From: Archangium sp.
Lineage (GTDB): Bacteria > Myxococcota > Myxococcia > Myxococcales > Myxococcaceae
Direction: 5' to 3'
DNA: 64,000 nt
Assembly (NCBI GenBank): GCA_030695565.1
Contig: JAUYRZ010000027.1
Coordinates: 1 to 64,000, forward strand
The stretch's first letter is position 1; every line of letters starts with the position of its first letter. Under the pieces are notes generated by a model, which saw only the letters and a program-made list of their open reading frames with translations, was not told the origin of the DNA and did no database searches. Position numbers and translations under genes: made by a program. Below, in pieces: positions 24,574-34,272 of the stretch.

Positions 24574-25863
24574 ATGCGCATCCGAGATCCCATCCACGGA
24601 AGTCTCACCGTGTCTGACGAAGAGACGCGCGTCATCGACAGCCCCACCTTTCAGCGTCTGCGCCACGTGCGGCAGCTGGGCTTCGGCGATCTCGCGTTCC
24701 CTGGGGCGACTCATACCCGCCACGCGCACTCATTGGGTGCGATGCACGTCGCTTCGCGTTTGTTCGACGCGATCACCTCGCGCTCCGACCTGCCGGTGGC
24801 CACGCGCGATCGGTTTCGCGTCGCGGTGCGCCTCGCGGTGCTCTGCCACGACATCGGGCACATGCCGCTGTCTCACGCCTCCGAGAGCATCGCGCCTCCG
24901 CGCGCGGCGCTGCGGCTCCCCAGTTGGATGGGGGGCGAAGAAGCAGGGCAGGCCTCGCACGAAGACTTCACCGCCAAGCTGCTCATCGACTCGTCGCTGA
25001 GCGGGCTCATCGAAGAGGTCTACGCGCCGCTGGGCATCACGCCCACGCTGGTGGCCTCGTTGGTCACGGGTCAACTTCCCCCGGGCGCGGTGGGCTTCGT
25101 GGAAGGCGGCATCGACTGGGCGCCGGTGCTCAGGTCGATCGTCTCGGGCGAGCTCGACGCCGATCGCATGGACTACCTGCTGCGCGACTCCTTCTACACG
25201 GGCGTGAACTACGGCCGGTACGACCTGGAGTGGATCCTCCAGAACCTCTCGGCGGCCGAACGTGATGGCAAGGCCGTGTTGGCGCTGTCGAAGGCGGCCA
25301 TCTTCGCGTTCGAAGATTTCCTGCTCAGCCGCTACCACATGTTCCTGTCGGTCTATTTCCACCACACCTCGGTGAGCTTCGACTGGATGTTGCGGCGCTA
25401 CTACGAAGAGGCGCCCGGCGAGTTCGAGATCCCCGCGGACCCCGAAGCCTTCCTCCAGTGCGACGACATGACGCTGCACCTCGCCTTGCGCCGCTCGAAG
25501 AACCGGTGGGCCCAGCGCATCTCGCAGCGCCGCGGCTTCAAGCGGGTGGCGCAGTTCACCGAACGTGACGACGCGTACGACGTGGGCGAGCTGTCGAAGG
25601 CGCTCGATGAAGCAGGCGTGGAGCACTTCACCCTCGAGTCACGCGGCGTGTTGTCGCGCTACATCGACGAAGGCGAGAGCACCTCGCTGTACGTGATCGA
25701 TCGCTCCAACGGCCGGCTCACCGAGATCTCGAAGTACACCTCTCTCTATGAGCGCTTCTCCGGCGCGGTGAGGCTCTCGCGGGTCTACGTGCGGCCTGAT
25801 CAGTCGAGCGCGGGGCGCGAGGTCATTCACCGCATCACGGGCCGCATTCCCGAAAATGAGTGA
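24574..25863 (+). CDS. HD-superfamily phosphohydrolase, dGTPase-like
   Basis: 429 residues from ATG 24574, chosen because family members start with RIRDPIHG; an upstream ATG at 24529 would add 15 residues. Motifs: FPGATHTRHAHSLGAMH (43-58), VLCHDIGHMPLSHASE (89-104, HD pair H92/D93) and ELDADRMDYLLRDS further down, the typical histidine/aspartate metal set of the dGTPase-like HD family. Hydrolyses a nucleotide or phosphorylated metabolite; substrate not readable. Overlaps the Nudix-MBL start by eight bases, suggesting a joint role in nucleotide or metabolite clean-up. Confidence 0.92.
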   Translation: MRIRDPIHGSLTVSDEETRVIDSPTFQRLRHVRQLGFGDLAFPGATHTRHAHSLGAMHVASRLFDAITSRSDLPVATRDRFRVAVRLAVLCHDIGHMPLSHASESIAPPRAALRLPSWMGGEEAGQASHEDFTAKLLIDSSLSGLIEEVYAPLGITPTLVASLVTGQLPPGAVGFVEGGIDWAPVLRSIVSGELDADRMDYLLRDSFYTGVNYGRYDLEWILQNLSAAERDGKAVLALSKAAIFAFEDFLLSRYHMFLSVYFHHTSVSFDWMLRRYYEEAPGEFEIPADPEAFLQCDDMTLHLALRRSKNRWAQRISQRRGFKRVAQFTERDDAYDVGELSKALDEAGVEHFTLESRGVLSRYIDEGESTSLYVIDRSNGRLTEISKYTSLYERFSGAVRLSRVYVRPDQSSAGREVIHRITGRIPENE

Positions 25864-27421
25864 AGCGCTGCCCGGCGTGCCTGCTGCGCCTCCCGCGCCG
25901 CCGCCTCGGCAGGCCGCCGCGGTGGTGCTCTTTCAGCGAACGCTCGAGGGCCTGCAGGTGTTCTGGCTGGAGCGCGAACAGAAGCTGCGCTTCGCGGGTG
26001 GCTTCTTTGCTTTCCCCGGTGGGCGGGTGGACCAGGCCGACGCGCTGATTCCGGTGACGGGGCTCACTGCACCGGAATCGAAGTGGGTGGTGACCGCCGC
26101 GCGCGAACTCTTCGAAGAGACGGGCGTGCTCAAGGCGCGCGGAGCCGCGAAGCTCGCATCGCTCGAGCTCGACGAACTTCGTCGCGCCCTGCTCAGTGAG
26201 ACGATCGACTTCGGCGCGCTGCTTCAACGACGCGGGCTGACGCTCCACGCCGAAGACTTCGTCGCCGCGGGGCGGTGGATCACCCCGCCGTACGTGCCGG
26301 GTGGTTTCGACGCCCGCTTCTTCCTGGTGGAGTCGGAGCCTTCGCACCTCGCCCAGGTGTGGAAGGGCGAGCTCGCTTCTGGAGAATGGATCACTCCGCG
26401 CGAAGCCCTCGCACGCTGGGAGGCCGGTACCGCGCTCCTGCATCCCCCGAATCTTCACGGGCTGCAGGTGATGTCGCATTTCACCGACGTGCCCACCGCC
26501 GCGCGCGCGCTGAGCACGCCGTCGTTCTGCACCAACTTCGTCTCGGAGCGCATCGAGTTCCAGCGCGGCATCACGCTCTTCGCGCTGGTGACGCCCACGC
26601 TGCCACCGGCGACGCACACCAACGCGTACGTGCTGGGCACCGGCGAGTGCCTGGTGATCGACCCCGGCTCTCCCGATGATGAGGAGATCGATCGGCTCGT
26701 CGGCTTCCTGAAGGCGATCGAAAGCGAAGGCATGAAGGCGAAGGCCATCGTGCTCACGCACCATCACGGTGATCACGTGGGTGGCGTTCGCCGGCTGGTC
26801 GACGTGCTCGGTCTTCCCGTGTGGGCTCACGAACGCACCGCCGATCGTTCTCCCGTGCCGGTCTCTCGGCTGCTCAGCGATGGCGAGGTGATCGAGCTCG
26901 CCGGTCCGATGCCCATGAAGTGGAAGGTGCTGCACACGCCCGGGCACGCGCGCGGGCACCTCACCCTGGTGGACGAAAATTCTCGCGCGGCCATCGTGGG
27001 CGACATGGTGGCCGGCTACGGCACCATCGTGATCGATCCCCCCGAGGGCGAGATGGCCGAGTACCTGCGGCAGCTCGCGCGGCTCGAAGCGCTCCCGGTG
27101 GGCACCCTCTACCCGTCACACGGCCCGGTGATCCCCGACGGTCCGGGCAAGTTGCAGGAGTACGCCCTGCACCGCGCCTGGCGGGAAGCGAAGGTGCTCG
27201 AGGCGATCGCTTCGTTCGGCAAGCCGGTCGAGCTCTCCGCGGTGGTGCCGCGCGCGTACGACGACGTGGCCGCTTTCGTCTGGCCGATCGCCGAGCGCAA
27301 CACGGTGGCCATCATCGAAAAGCTGGTCGCCGAAGGCCGGGTCGAACGCACCACAAGCACCCACCCCAACCGCCCTCTCCCCGAGGGTGAGAGGGCGTTC
27401 TTCATCCCGGCGAAGGAATGA
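25856..27421 (+). CDS. Nudix hydrolase fused to metallo-beta-lactamase domain
   Basis: 521 residues from ATG 25856, overlapping the HD gene by eight bases. N-terminal Nudix domain (about 18-210): FAFPGGRVD and the core AARELFEETGV (81-91). C-terminal metallo-beta-lactamase domain with THHHGDHVGG (301-310), the downstream TPGHARGH and GDMVAG, and a winged-helix-like end (VELSAVVPRAYDDVA, VAIIEKLVAEGRV) as in LACTB2-type proteins. Probably hydrolyses nucleoside-diphosphate-linked or CoA-like compounds and a thioester or phosphodiester. The last about 15 codons contain a REP-like hairpin. Confidence 0.92.
   Translation: MSEALPGVPAAPPAPPPRQAAAVVLFQRTLEGLQVFWLEREQKLRFAGGFFAFPGGRVDQADALIPVTGLTAPESKWVVTAARELFEETGVLKARGAAKLASLELDELRRALLSETIDFGALLQRRGLTLHAEDFVAAGRWITPPYVPGGFDARFFLVESEPSHLAQVWKGELASGEWITPREALARWEAGTALLHPPNLHGLQVMSHFTDVPTAARALSTPSFCTNFVSERIEFQRGITLFALVTPTLPPATHTNAYVLGTGECLVIDPGSPDDEEIDRLVGFLKAIESEGMKAKAIVLTHHHGDHVGGVRRLVDVLGLPVWAHERTADRSPVPVSRLLSDGEVIELAGPMPMKWKVLHTPGHARGHLTLVDENSRAAIVGDMVAGYGTIVIDPPEGEMAEYLRQLARLEALPVGTLYPSHGPVIPDGPGKLQEYALHRAWREAKVLEAIASFGKPVELSAVVPRAYDDVAAFVWPIAERNTVAIIEKLVAEGRVERTTSTHPNRPLPEGERAFFIPAKE
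27371..27397. repeat. REP-like hairpin repeat, copy C, inside a coding end
   Basis: CGCCCTCTC (27371-27379) and GAGAGGGCG (27389-27397) form a 9-bp stem with a 9-base loop. It lies within the last codons of the Nudix-MBL gene, encoding RPLPEGERA, just before the convergent Cys-rich gene. The long tail of the other copies is missing. Confidence 0.7.
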
Positions 27422-28016
27422 TCACAGGCGCCAGAACACACCGCCCCGCCCGACAAACCGCCACGCCATCCTCCGGCCGCTGACACGCAGAACAATGGGG
27501 AGCCTGAGGCGGAGCCGTCGGCCCACCGGTGGAAAGCCCGAAGTCAGGCTTGGCCTTCTTCTCGACAGGCGTCTTCTGCAACGGCACCACCGCCGCATCG
27601 ACGGACACCGCCCGCGACGCCGGACAACACCCGCAAGGGCTCTGCAAACAAGCCGCGCCCGGCAAAGGCGTCGTCACCACCCGGCACTCCCTGTCCACCC
27701 GGCACTCCGCCGGCGAGTCGGCCTTCTGCGTCGCGACGCAGCGCCCCCCCTGGCACACCGCGACGAACGAACTCAAATCCGGCGGTGCCGCACACCGCAC
27801 CGCAGCGCAATCGGGCTGGCTGCAGTCGACCATCGCGCAGTGATCGTTCTCCTTCTTCCCGCGAGGCACTGCATGCGGAGGCCCCTGGCAGCACGAGCCA
27901 CAACACCCCTGGAACGTGCTCAACACACAGTCAGGGTCAGCGCGGCACTGCGAAACCGTCGGGCGCCGCGGTGCAACGTCAGCGAGCAGACTCAGCGTCA
28001 CGAGCGTGAGGAGCAT
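27402..28016 (-). CDS. Exported Cys-rich protein
   Basis: 204 residues from ATG 28016 (GAGG just upstream). Short signal peptide (MLLTLVTLSLLADVA). The mature protein has about 22 cysteines, with motifs such as CRADPDCVLSTFQGCCGSCC, DCSQPDCAAVRCAAPP, and a C-terminal SACQRPEDGVAVCRAGRCV. Resembles small disulfide-rich secreted proteins of myxobacteria; function unknown. It is six bases after the HDOD gene stop and its 3' end overlaps the convergent Nudix-MBL gene by 20 bases. Confidence 0.8.
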   Translation of the reverse strand: MLLTLVTLSLLADVAPRRPTVSQCRADPDCVLSTFQGCCGSCCQGPPHAVPRGKKENDHCAMVDCSQPDCAAVRCAAPPDLSSFVAVCQGGRCVATQKADSPAECRVDRECRVVTTPLPGAACLQSPCGCCPASRAVSVDAAVVPLQKTPVEKKAKPDFGLSTGGPTAPPQAPHCSACQRPEDGVAVCRAGRCVLAPVIIPSPG

Positions 28017-28021
28017 GGGCC

Positions 28022-28972
28022 TCAAGTGTGCCTGAACTGACCCTCGAGCGTCTCGAGCACCCGCTTCATGTCGAGGCTGATGGTGTGGAAGTGCCTGCGC
28101 GTGAGCGAGAGGGCCTGCAGTGCGCAGTCGGTTTCATCCATGCGCGCGCGCTCGAGGCCTGATCCGACGGGCTTCGAATGCGCGGTGGTCTCCACCTTCG
28201 GCACGATGTTCCAACCTGCATCCGCGGCGATCTGCTCGGCCACCATCAACACCGCGACCTGGGGGTGCGGCAAGCTGCCCAGCATCAATGAGTGATGGTG
28301 CTGCGCCACCAGCGTCACGGTCGTCGGCAGCCCCCACGAGCCGAGCACCGCTTCGGAGAATCGCTCGTGCATCGTCTCGGCGGCCAGCCACGCTTCTGGC
28401 GTCAGCCTCAGCGGCTGGCCCGCGCGTTTGAGGTACTCCGAGATGCCGATCAGGCTCACCGACAGCCCCACGTCGTGCAGCAGCCCGATCATGAACGCGT
28501 TCTCGGCCTCGAGCGGCGTGTTGCGTGCGACGAAGCGGCTGATCCACGCGACGGCGCTGCTGTGCTTGCGAATCGACTCGAGCGTGGCGTTGAAGCCGTC
28601 GGCGTGAATGACCGTCATCTGCATCGCGGCTTCCATCACCACGTCACGCACGAGTTCCAGGCCCATGCGGGCGAGCGCCTGCTTGAGGGTGACGCACGGA
28701 GAGGCCGAAGCGTAGAGCGCCGAGTTCGCCAGCCGCAGCACCCGGCCCGAGAGCAGTGGTTCCCGGTCCAGCAGCGCGGCGAGCTCTTCGATGCTCGCCA
28801 TCGGTTTGCGCGAGGCCTCCATGATCTCCAACACGACCGAAGGAGGGCGGGGCAGGTCGAGCTTCGGCGTGGCCAGAAACTCCTTCAACCAGCTCGTCAA
28901 CCGCTTCTGCTCGGCGCCCTCGGTGATCGAGCAGGTTCCGCTACCGGAGCTCAACAGCTGTGCAGCAGTCAT
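28022..28972 (-). CDS. HDOD-domain signalling protein
   Basis: 316 residues. The HDOD domain (about 40-240) shows LPRPPSVVLEIMEA, LLSGRVLRLANSALY, KQALARMGLELVRDVV and GLLHDVGLSVSL. HDOD proteins are non-catalytic HD relatives that scaffold or regulate signalling (motility, cyclic-di-GMP, stress). The C-terminal about 75 residues form an extra helical region. Co-transcribed with the small Cys-rich gene; divergent from the spermidine-synthase-like gene. Confidence 0.9.
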   Translation of the reverse strand: MTAAQLLSSGSGTCSITEGAEQKRLTSWLKEFLATPKLDLPRPPSVVLEIMEASRKPMASIEELAALLDREPLLSGRVLRLANSALYASASPCVTLKQALARMGLELVRDVVMEAAMQMTVIHADGFNATLESIRKHSSAVAWISRFVARNTPLEAENAFMIGLLHDVGLSVSLIGISEYLKRAGQPLRLTPEAWLAAETMHERFSEAVLGSWGLPTTVTLVAQHHHSLMLGSLPHPQVAVLMVAEQIAADAGWNIVPKVETTAHSKPVGSGLERARMDETDCALQALSLTRRHFHTISLDMKRVLETLEGQFRHT

Positions 28973-29034
28973 GTGGACGTCGCTTGCAAACCGTGTGCGA
29001 CAGCCGCTGGCTGTGCAAACCTGCGCACCCCCCG

Positions 29035-31050
29035 ATGCTGCGCTTTGCCGTCACGGTCGTGCTCAGTGCCTTCCTGCTGTTTCTGGTGCAGCCGTTGGTG
29101 GGGAAGGTCGTGTTGCCGTGGTTTGGCGGCGCGCCCGCGGTGTGGACCACCTGCCTGCTCTTCTTTCAACTCGTGCTCCTCGGGGGCTACGCGTGGTCGC
29201 ACCTGGTCGTGCGCCGGCTCGAGGGGGCGTGGCAACGGCGCGCGCACGTGCTGCTGCTGGGCTGCGCAGTGCTTGCGCTGCTGATCACCACGCTGTCCTG
29301 GAACACGCCGCTCGTTCCCGCTTCGACACTCCGCCCTCAAGGCAGTGACGCACCGACGTTGCGGCTGTTGATGCTGTTGGGCCTGAGCGTGGGGTTGCCG
29401 TACTTCGCGTTGGCTTCCACCGGGCCGTTGTTGCAGGCGTGGGTCTCTCGACGGGTGCCCGCGGCCACCGCGATGCGGCTGTACTCGGTCTCGAACATCG
29501 GCTCGCTCGGAGGGCTGCTCGCGTTTCCGATTCTCTTCGAGCCCTTCTGGCCGCTGCGTTCACTCGCGTGGGCCTGGTCTGCGGGCTTCACGCTCTTCGC
29601 GGTGCTCTGCGCCAGCCTCGCGTGGCGCGCCCCAGTCGTTCCGCGCGACGCGGCGAAGGAGTCGAAGCTCGAGGCCCGCACCGTCGCCCGCTGGGTCGTG
29701 CTCGCCGCCTTGCCGTCAGCGCTGCTGCTGGCGATGACCAATCACCTCACGCAAGACGTCGCGCCCATTCCGTTCCTCTGGGTGCTGCCGCTGGTGCTCT
29801 ACCTGGCGAGCTTCGTGATCACCTTCGACAGCGACCGCTGGTACGGCCGCGGCTGGGCGCTCTCGGCCCTCGGCGCGTTCGGGCTCTTCATGGCGGGGCT
29901 GCTGCTCTACCCGATCGAGCCTTCGGCCCTGGTGGCGCTGGTGGGCTACCTCGGGTTCCTCGCGATCGGCTGCGTGGTGGCTCACGGAGAGTTGGTTCGC
30001 CTGCGCCCTCAGGCCGAGCACCTCACCGCCTTCTACCTGGCGGTTTCGGTGGGCGGCGCGCTCGGGGGATTCCTGGTGGCCGTCGTCGCGCCGCGGGTGC
30101 TGCACGACTTCTTCGAGCTGCCGATCGCCGCCGGGCTGCTCGTGCTCGCGGTCGCGGTGAGCCTGCTGCGAAGCGGGCAGGGGCCTTCAGGCAAACGCTT
30201 CTTCCCGGTCGCGGTGGGGCTGGTCATCTTGTTCGGCTGGAGCATCAAGTCGCGCGGGCTCAACGTGCTCGAGACCCGGCGCGACTTCTTCGGAGTGCTC
30301 CGCGTCGAGCGCGATCCCCGCGGGTTGGTGATGATGCACGGCCGCGTGTTGCACGGCGCTCAGCTGGCCGATCCCTCGAAGCGGCGGCTGGCCACCACCT
30401 ACTACGCGCCCGCAAGTGGCGTGGGGCGGCTGCTGCAGTCGAAGTCAGGGCCGCTGCGCGTCGGCGCCATCGGGCTGGGCGTGGGCACGCTCGCGGCCTA
30501 CGCCAAACCCGGCGACGTCTTCCGGTTCTACGAGATCAGCCCCACGGTGGTCTCGCTCGCGCAGGGCGATGGAAACCACTTCACCTGGCTCTCCGACGCA
30601 CCGAGCCGGCCCGAGGTGGTGCTCGGTGACGCGCGCACGTCGCTCGAGCGCGAAGCACCCAATCGGTACGACGTGATCGTGGTGGATGCGTTCAGCGGCG
30701 ACTCGGTGCCCACGCACCTGCTCACCCAAGAATCGTTCGAACTCTACCAGTCGCACCTCGCCTCCGATGCGTCGGTGCTCGCGCTGCACGTGTCGAATCG
30801 CTACCTGAACCTCTTACCTGTGGTGGCCCGCCTGGCGCGGGAGCTGGGGCTCCACTCGCTGGTGGTGGACATCGACAAGGGCCGACCCGAAGACTGGGCG
30901 TTGAGTTCGTTGTGGGTGCTGCTCTCGAAGGATCCCGCTTCGTTGAAGCTCGACGTTCCTCCCGAAGACGCGTCGACGCTCGCCACCATCGGCGAAGGCC
31001 CGCTGTGGACCGACGAGTTCACGTCGCTTTGGGGCCTGGTCGTCTGGTGA
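29035..31050 (+). CDS. Polytopic membrane protein fused to spermidine-synthase-like domain
   Basis: 671 residues from ATG 29035; an upstream ATG at 28960 would overlap the divergent HDOD gene and lacks support. The N-terminal about 400 residues hold ten or more hydrophobic segments (FAVTVVLSAFLLFLVQPLVG at the start). The C-terminal about 230 residues match the spermidine synthase fold: RVGAIGLGVGTLAAYAKPG (nucleotide-binding loop), FRFYEISP, LGDARTSLE and DVIVVDAFSGDSVPTHLLT. Known as fused MFS/spermidine synthase proteins; the product is unproven, since substrate residues differ from true SpeE. Overlaps the convergent iron permease gene by 32 bases. Confidence 0.88.
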   Translation: MLRFAVTVVLSAFLLFLVQPLVGKVVLPWFGGAPAVWTTCLLFFQLVLLGGYAWSHLVVRRLEGAWQRRAHVLLLGCAVLALLITTLSWNTPLVPASTLRPQGSDAPTLRLLMLLGLSVGLPYFALASTGPLLQAWVSRRVPAATAMRLYSVSNIGSLGGLLAFPILFEPFWPLRSLAWAWSAGFTLFAVLCASLAWRAPVVPRDAAKESKLEARTVARWVVLAALPSALLLAMTNHLTQDVAPIPFLWVLPLVLYLASFVITFDSDRWYGRGWALSALGAFGLFMAGLLLYPIEPSALVALVGYLGFLAIGCVVAHGELVRLRPQAEHLTAFYLAVSVGGALGGFLVAVVAPRVLHDFFELPIAAGLLVLAVAVSLLRSGQGPSGKRFFPVAVGLVILFGWSIKSRGLNVLETRRDFFGVLRVERDPRGLVMMHGRVLHGAQLADPSKRRLATTYYAPASGVGRLLQSKSGPLRVGAIGLGVGTLAAYAKPGDVFRFYEISPTVVSLAQGDGNHFTWLSDAPSRPEVVLGDARTSLEREAPNRYDVIVVDAFSGDSVPTHLLTQESFELYQSHLASDASVLALHVSNRYLNLLPVVARLARELGLHSLVVDIDKGRPEDWALSSLWVLLSKDPASLKLDVPPEDASTLATIGEGPLWTDEFTSLWGLVVW

Positions 31051-32851
31051 AGCTCTCGGGCAGTTGCCTGACCACCTTCCAGGCCACCGCCGCTGACGCG
31101 AGCCCGAATTGCGCGAGCAGCGGCCACGCGTCGGGAAAGAGACCGAGCGCGTCGACCTGCACGAAGGGCACGGGCGACAAAGGCAACACGCCGAGCTCCT
31201 GCAGGCCGTGCACGCCTTTGCCCAGCAGCATCACCGCGGTGACGACCAACAGCACGGTCGACGCGCTGAAGAGCGTCTTCATCGGCAGCTTGAATCCCAC
31301 CGTGTGGATCATCACCACCAGGCCGAGCAGTCCCCCGAGCCCTGCGGTCGCGCCCCACGCCACGCCGCTGCGTGAATCGGTCGCGAGGCCCTGAAGGAAG
31401 AGCGCCGTCTCGATGCTCTCCCGCCCCACGGAGGTGAAGGCGATGAAGAAGAGCCCGGTCACGCTGCCGCTGCCCAGCGCAGTCGTCATCTTCCCGCGGA
31501 GCTGACCCATGTACTTGCTCACGTTGACACGCGCGTTCAGCCAGAGCGCCGCGTAGAGCAACAAGCCCACAGCGCCGAGCGCGACCACGGTCTCGAGCCA
31601 CTCTCGATTGGCGCCGGCGAAGAAGGCCTGGCCGAAGACGAAGGCCGCGGCGCCCACCACCAACGCGGACACCCAGCCGGCATGCACCACGCGCGCGTGG
31701 GCCGTGGCGCCCATTTTCTTGAGCACCGCCAGGAGCGCGCCCACCACGATCACCGCCTCGAAACCCTCCCTCAGCAGAATGAAGAAGGCGGCAATGAAGA
31801 CCGACCAGAACCCGGAAACACGGGAGCCGCTCTGCGCCTTCTCGAGCAGCGCCTGGGTGGCGCCCACCTCGACCTCGAAGTGCTGCCCGTTCTGCGCGGC
31901 GAGGCGGGTGCGGGTGAAGGCCTGCTCGAGGTTGGCCACCAGCGCTCCATCGCGCGCGCGCAGCTTCGGTTCGAGCGGCTCGAGGCCGTTCAGGTACGCA
32001 TCGACCACCGCCTGCCTGGCGCCATCGAGGTCGCCCTGCTCGTAGAGCGCGAGCGCATCGTCGAGCCCCTTCTGGGCGATCGACAGCGTGTCGGCCGCGC
32101 GGCGGGGCAGCACCCGGCGCAAACAGGCCACTTCGCCTTCGCCGTACTTCGCCGCCAGTTGCGCATCGGTGGAGGTGGCCAGCTCGAACAACCCCACGCT
32201 CGGCGGCGCGCGCGTGCACGGCGGCTGGCGCAGGGTGAAGACGTGAAAGGCCTGTGCCCACCGCACGTCTTCCGGCAGCGCCGCGAAGCCCGCCATCGCG
32301 GTGCCCTTGATGCCGAAGGTGGAGGTGTTGAACACCTTGTACGGCGTGAGCGTGGTCATGCGCGCGTCGTCGAGGAAGTTGGCGGGTGGCGGCGTGAGCC
32401 CCTTCGCGACCTCCGTCTTCGCCGCGCCGTCGACACCGTGACAGCTCGCACAGTTCGCCTCGTACTGAGCCTTGCCCTGCTCCAACGAGGGAAGGTGCTG
32501 CGGCGTTCTGACCACCTCCTGGTCGGTGATGATGGTCTTCGCCAACGCGCCACAAAGCGGCACCACCTGGTCAGAAGGTGAGCTCGCGATGATGGCCGCT
32601 TCCAGCGCACGTGCGCGCTCGAGGTATTGCGCGCCCGCGGGGCCTGCCGCTTCGAGCTGTTTGATCACCTCATCTGCCAGGCCGCGCTGCTCCTCGAGCT
32701 CGGCCTGGTCACCCGAAGCAAGCGCGTCGCCGTAGTCGCCTTCGAGGTACTCCAGCAGTCCGACCACCCGGTGCCAGGTCTGCGGATTCACGTCTTCTGC
32801 GCGCAGCGGCAAGGCGATGACGAGTGATGCGAGAAGAAGGATCCGGACCAT
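31019..32851 (-). CDS. FTR1-family iron permease with N-terminal cytochrome c
   Basis: 610 residues. Signal peptide about 1-18. A c-type haem site, CASCH (C134, C137, H138), sits in a helical domain, followed by a long periplasmic stretch. The C-terminal about 260 residues are the FTR1/EfeU permease: LLREGFEAVIVVG (REGFE 361-365) and GRESIETALFL (RESIE 477-481), the two R-E-x-x-E iron-binding motifs, with seven or so membrane segments. Takes up iron after ferrous oxidation; the haem may receive electrons. Fusions of this layout are known in proteobacteria. Divergent from thyA with 90 bp between. Confidence 0.93.
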   Translation of the reverse strand: MVRILLLASLVIALPLRAEDVNPQTWHRVVGLLEYLEGDYGDALASGDQAELEEQRGLADEVIKQLEAAGPAGAQYLERARALEAAIIASSPSDQVVPLCGALAKTIITDQEVVRTPQHLPSLEQGKAQYEANCASCHGVDGAAKTEVAKGLTPPPANFLDDARMTTLTPYKVFNTSTFGIKGTAMAGFAALPEDVRWAQAFHVFTLRQPPCTRAPPSVGLFELATSTDAQLAAKYGEGEVACLRRVLPRRAADTLSIAQKGLDDALALYEQGDLDGARQAVVDAYLNGLEPLEPKLRARDGALVANLEQAFTRTRLAAQNGQHFEVEVGATQALLEKAQSGSRVSGFWSVFIAAFFILLREGFEAVIVVGALLAVLKKMGATAHARVVHAGWVSALVVGAAAFVFGQAFFAGANREWLETVVALGAVGLLLYAALWLNARVNVSKYMGQLRGKMTTALGSGSVTGLFFIAFTSVGRESIETALFLQGLATDSRSGVAWGATAGLGGLLGLVVMIHTVGFKLPMKTLFSASTVLLVVTAVMLLGKGVHGLQELGVLPLSPVPFVQVDALGLFPDAWPLLAQFGLASAAVAWKVVRQLPESFTRRPGPKAT

Positions 32852-32941
32852 GGATCCCGTTCAACTCCATTCCGATATTGAAAGTCAAAGTCAGGAGCGG
32901 CGTTTTCGCGGTGCCGCTGCTCGGGGCCCGCGTGGTAGTTC

Positions 32942-33796
32942 ATGAACATGTCGGAAGCCGGATACCTGTCACTGCTCAGAGAGGTTCTCGAGAAGGGCAA
33001 GGAGCGCAAAGACCGCACCGGCGTGGGCACGCGCGGGCTCTTCGGCGGGCAGCTCCGTTTCGATCTGCGCGACTCGTTTCCGCTGCTCACCACCAAGAAG
33101 CTGCACGTGAAATCGATCCTCCACGAGCTGCTCTGGTTCGTGCGTGGCGAGACGCAGGTGGGCCCGTTGCAGCAGGTCGGCGTCACCATCTGGGACGAGT
33201 GGGCCACTGCTGAGCAGACCGCACGGTTTGGCCGTCAGGCGGGTGACCTCGGGCCTGTGTACGGGCACCAGTGGCGCAACTACGGCGCGACGAAGAAGGC
33301 CGACGGCACGTACGAGCGCGATGGCTTCGATCAGCTCGCCCGCCTGGTGCACGACCTGAAAGAGAAGCCGTTCAGCCGCCGCCACGTCGTCACCGGCTGG
33401 AACCCGAAGGAGGCCGATGAAGTGGCGCTCCCGCCGTGTCACACGCTCTTTCAGTTCCACGTGCAGGACGGCGAAGTCTCCTGCCATCTGTACCAGCGAA
33501 GCGCCGATCTCTTCCTCGGCGTGCCCTTCAACATCGCCAGCTACGCGCTGCTCACCGTGATGGTCGCGCAGGCCACCGGCAACACCCCCGGCGACTTCGT
33601 GCACAGCTTCGGTGACGTGCACCTCTATTCGAACCACGTCGAGCAGGCGAAGGAGCAGCTCTCGCGCACCCCGCGGCCGTTCCCGAAGTTGAAGGTGAAC
33701 CCGGCGCGCACCAACCTCTTCGAGTTCCAGTTCGAAGACTTCAGCGTCGAGGGCTACGACCCGCTGCCGGCCATCAAAGCGAGCGTCGCGGTGTGA
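32942..33796 (+). CDS. thyA: Thymidylate synthase
   Basis: 284 residues; ATG 32942 or 32948 are both possible starts. Converts dUMP to dTMP with methylene-THF. Catalytic [11 protein letters not shown] (C166), DRTGVGT at the N-terminus, [12 protein letters not shown] and [18 protein letters not shown] are all intact. Length matches the family. First gene of a tight unit; its stop overlaps the folA start by four bases, so thymidylate and tetrahydrofolate recycling are coupled. Confidence 0.97.
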   Translation: MNMSEAGYLSLLREVLEKGKERKDRTGVGTRGLFGGQLRFDLRDSFPLLTTKKLHVKSILHELLWFVRGETQVGPLQQVGVTIWDEWATAEQTARFGRQAGDLGPVYGHQWRNYGATKKADGTYERDGFDQLARLVHDLKEKPFSRRHVVTGWNPKEADEVALPPCHTLFQFHVQDGEVSCHLYQRSADLFLGVPFNIASYALLTVMVAQATGNTPGDFVHSFGDVHLYSNHVEQAKEQLSRTPRPFPKLKVNPARTNLFEFQFEDFSVEGYDPLPAIKASVAV

Positions 33797-34272
33797 AGCC
33801 GCTCGCGTTGATCGTCGGGCTCGCGCGCAATCGTGGCATCGGGCTGCGCGGTGCGTTGCCCTGGCACGTGCCGGAAGATCTCAAGCGCTTCAAGGCGCTC
33901 ACCATGGGCCACGCCATCATCATGGGGCGCAAGACCCACGAGTCGATCGGCCGTGCCTTGCCGGGCCGGCGCAACCTCGTGATCACCCGTGGTACGGCGG
34001 CCTTCACTGGCTGCGAGACGGTGAACTCGCTCGAGCAGGCGCTGGGTCTCACCGAGCAAGACGAGCTGCCCTTCATCATCGGCGGCGCTCAGCTCTACGC
34101 CCAGGCGCTCCCGAAGGTGACGCACCTCTTTCTCACGCAGCTCGACCGCGACGTCGAAGCCGACACTTTTTTTCCTGAAATCAGTTCGACCGAGTGGACC
34201 GAGGTAAAACGTGAACCGGGCACCACGCCGGGCGTCACCTTCGTCGACCTGCAACGGAACGAGAGACCATGA
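33793..34272 (+). CDS. folA: Dihydrofolate reductase
   Basis: 159 residues from GTG 33793 (GTGA overlap with thyA). Motifs: [49 protein letters not shown] and [13 protein letters not shown]. Reduces dihydrofolate made by ThyA with NADPH. Its 3' end overlaps the adenosyltransferase start by four bases. Confidence 0.96.
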   Translation: MKPLALIVGLARNRGIGLRGALPWHVPEDLKRFKALTMGHAIIMGRKTHESIGRALPGRRNLVITRGTAAFTGCETVNSLEQALGLTEQDELPFIIGGAQLYAQALPKVTHLFLTQLDRDVEADTFFPEISSTEWTEVKREPGTTPGVTFVDLQRNERP

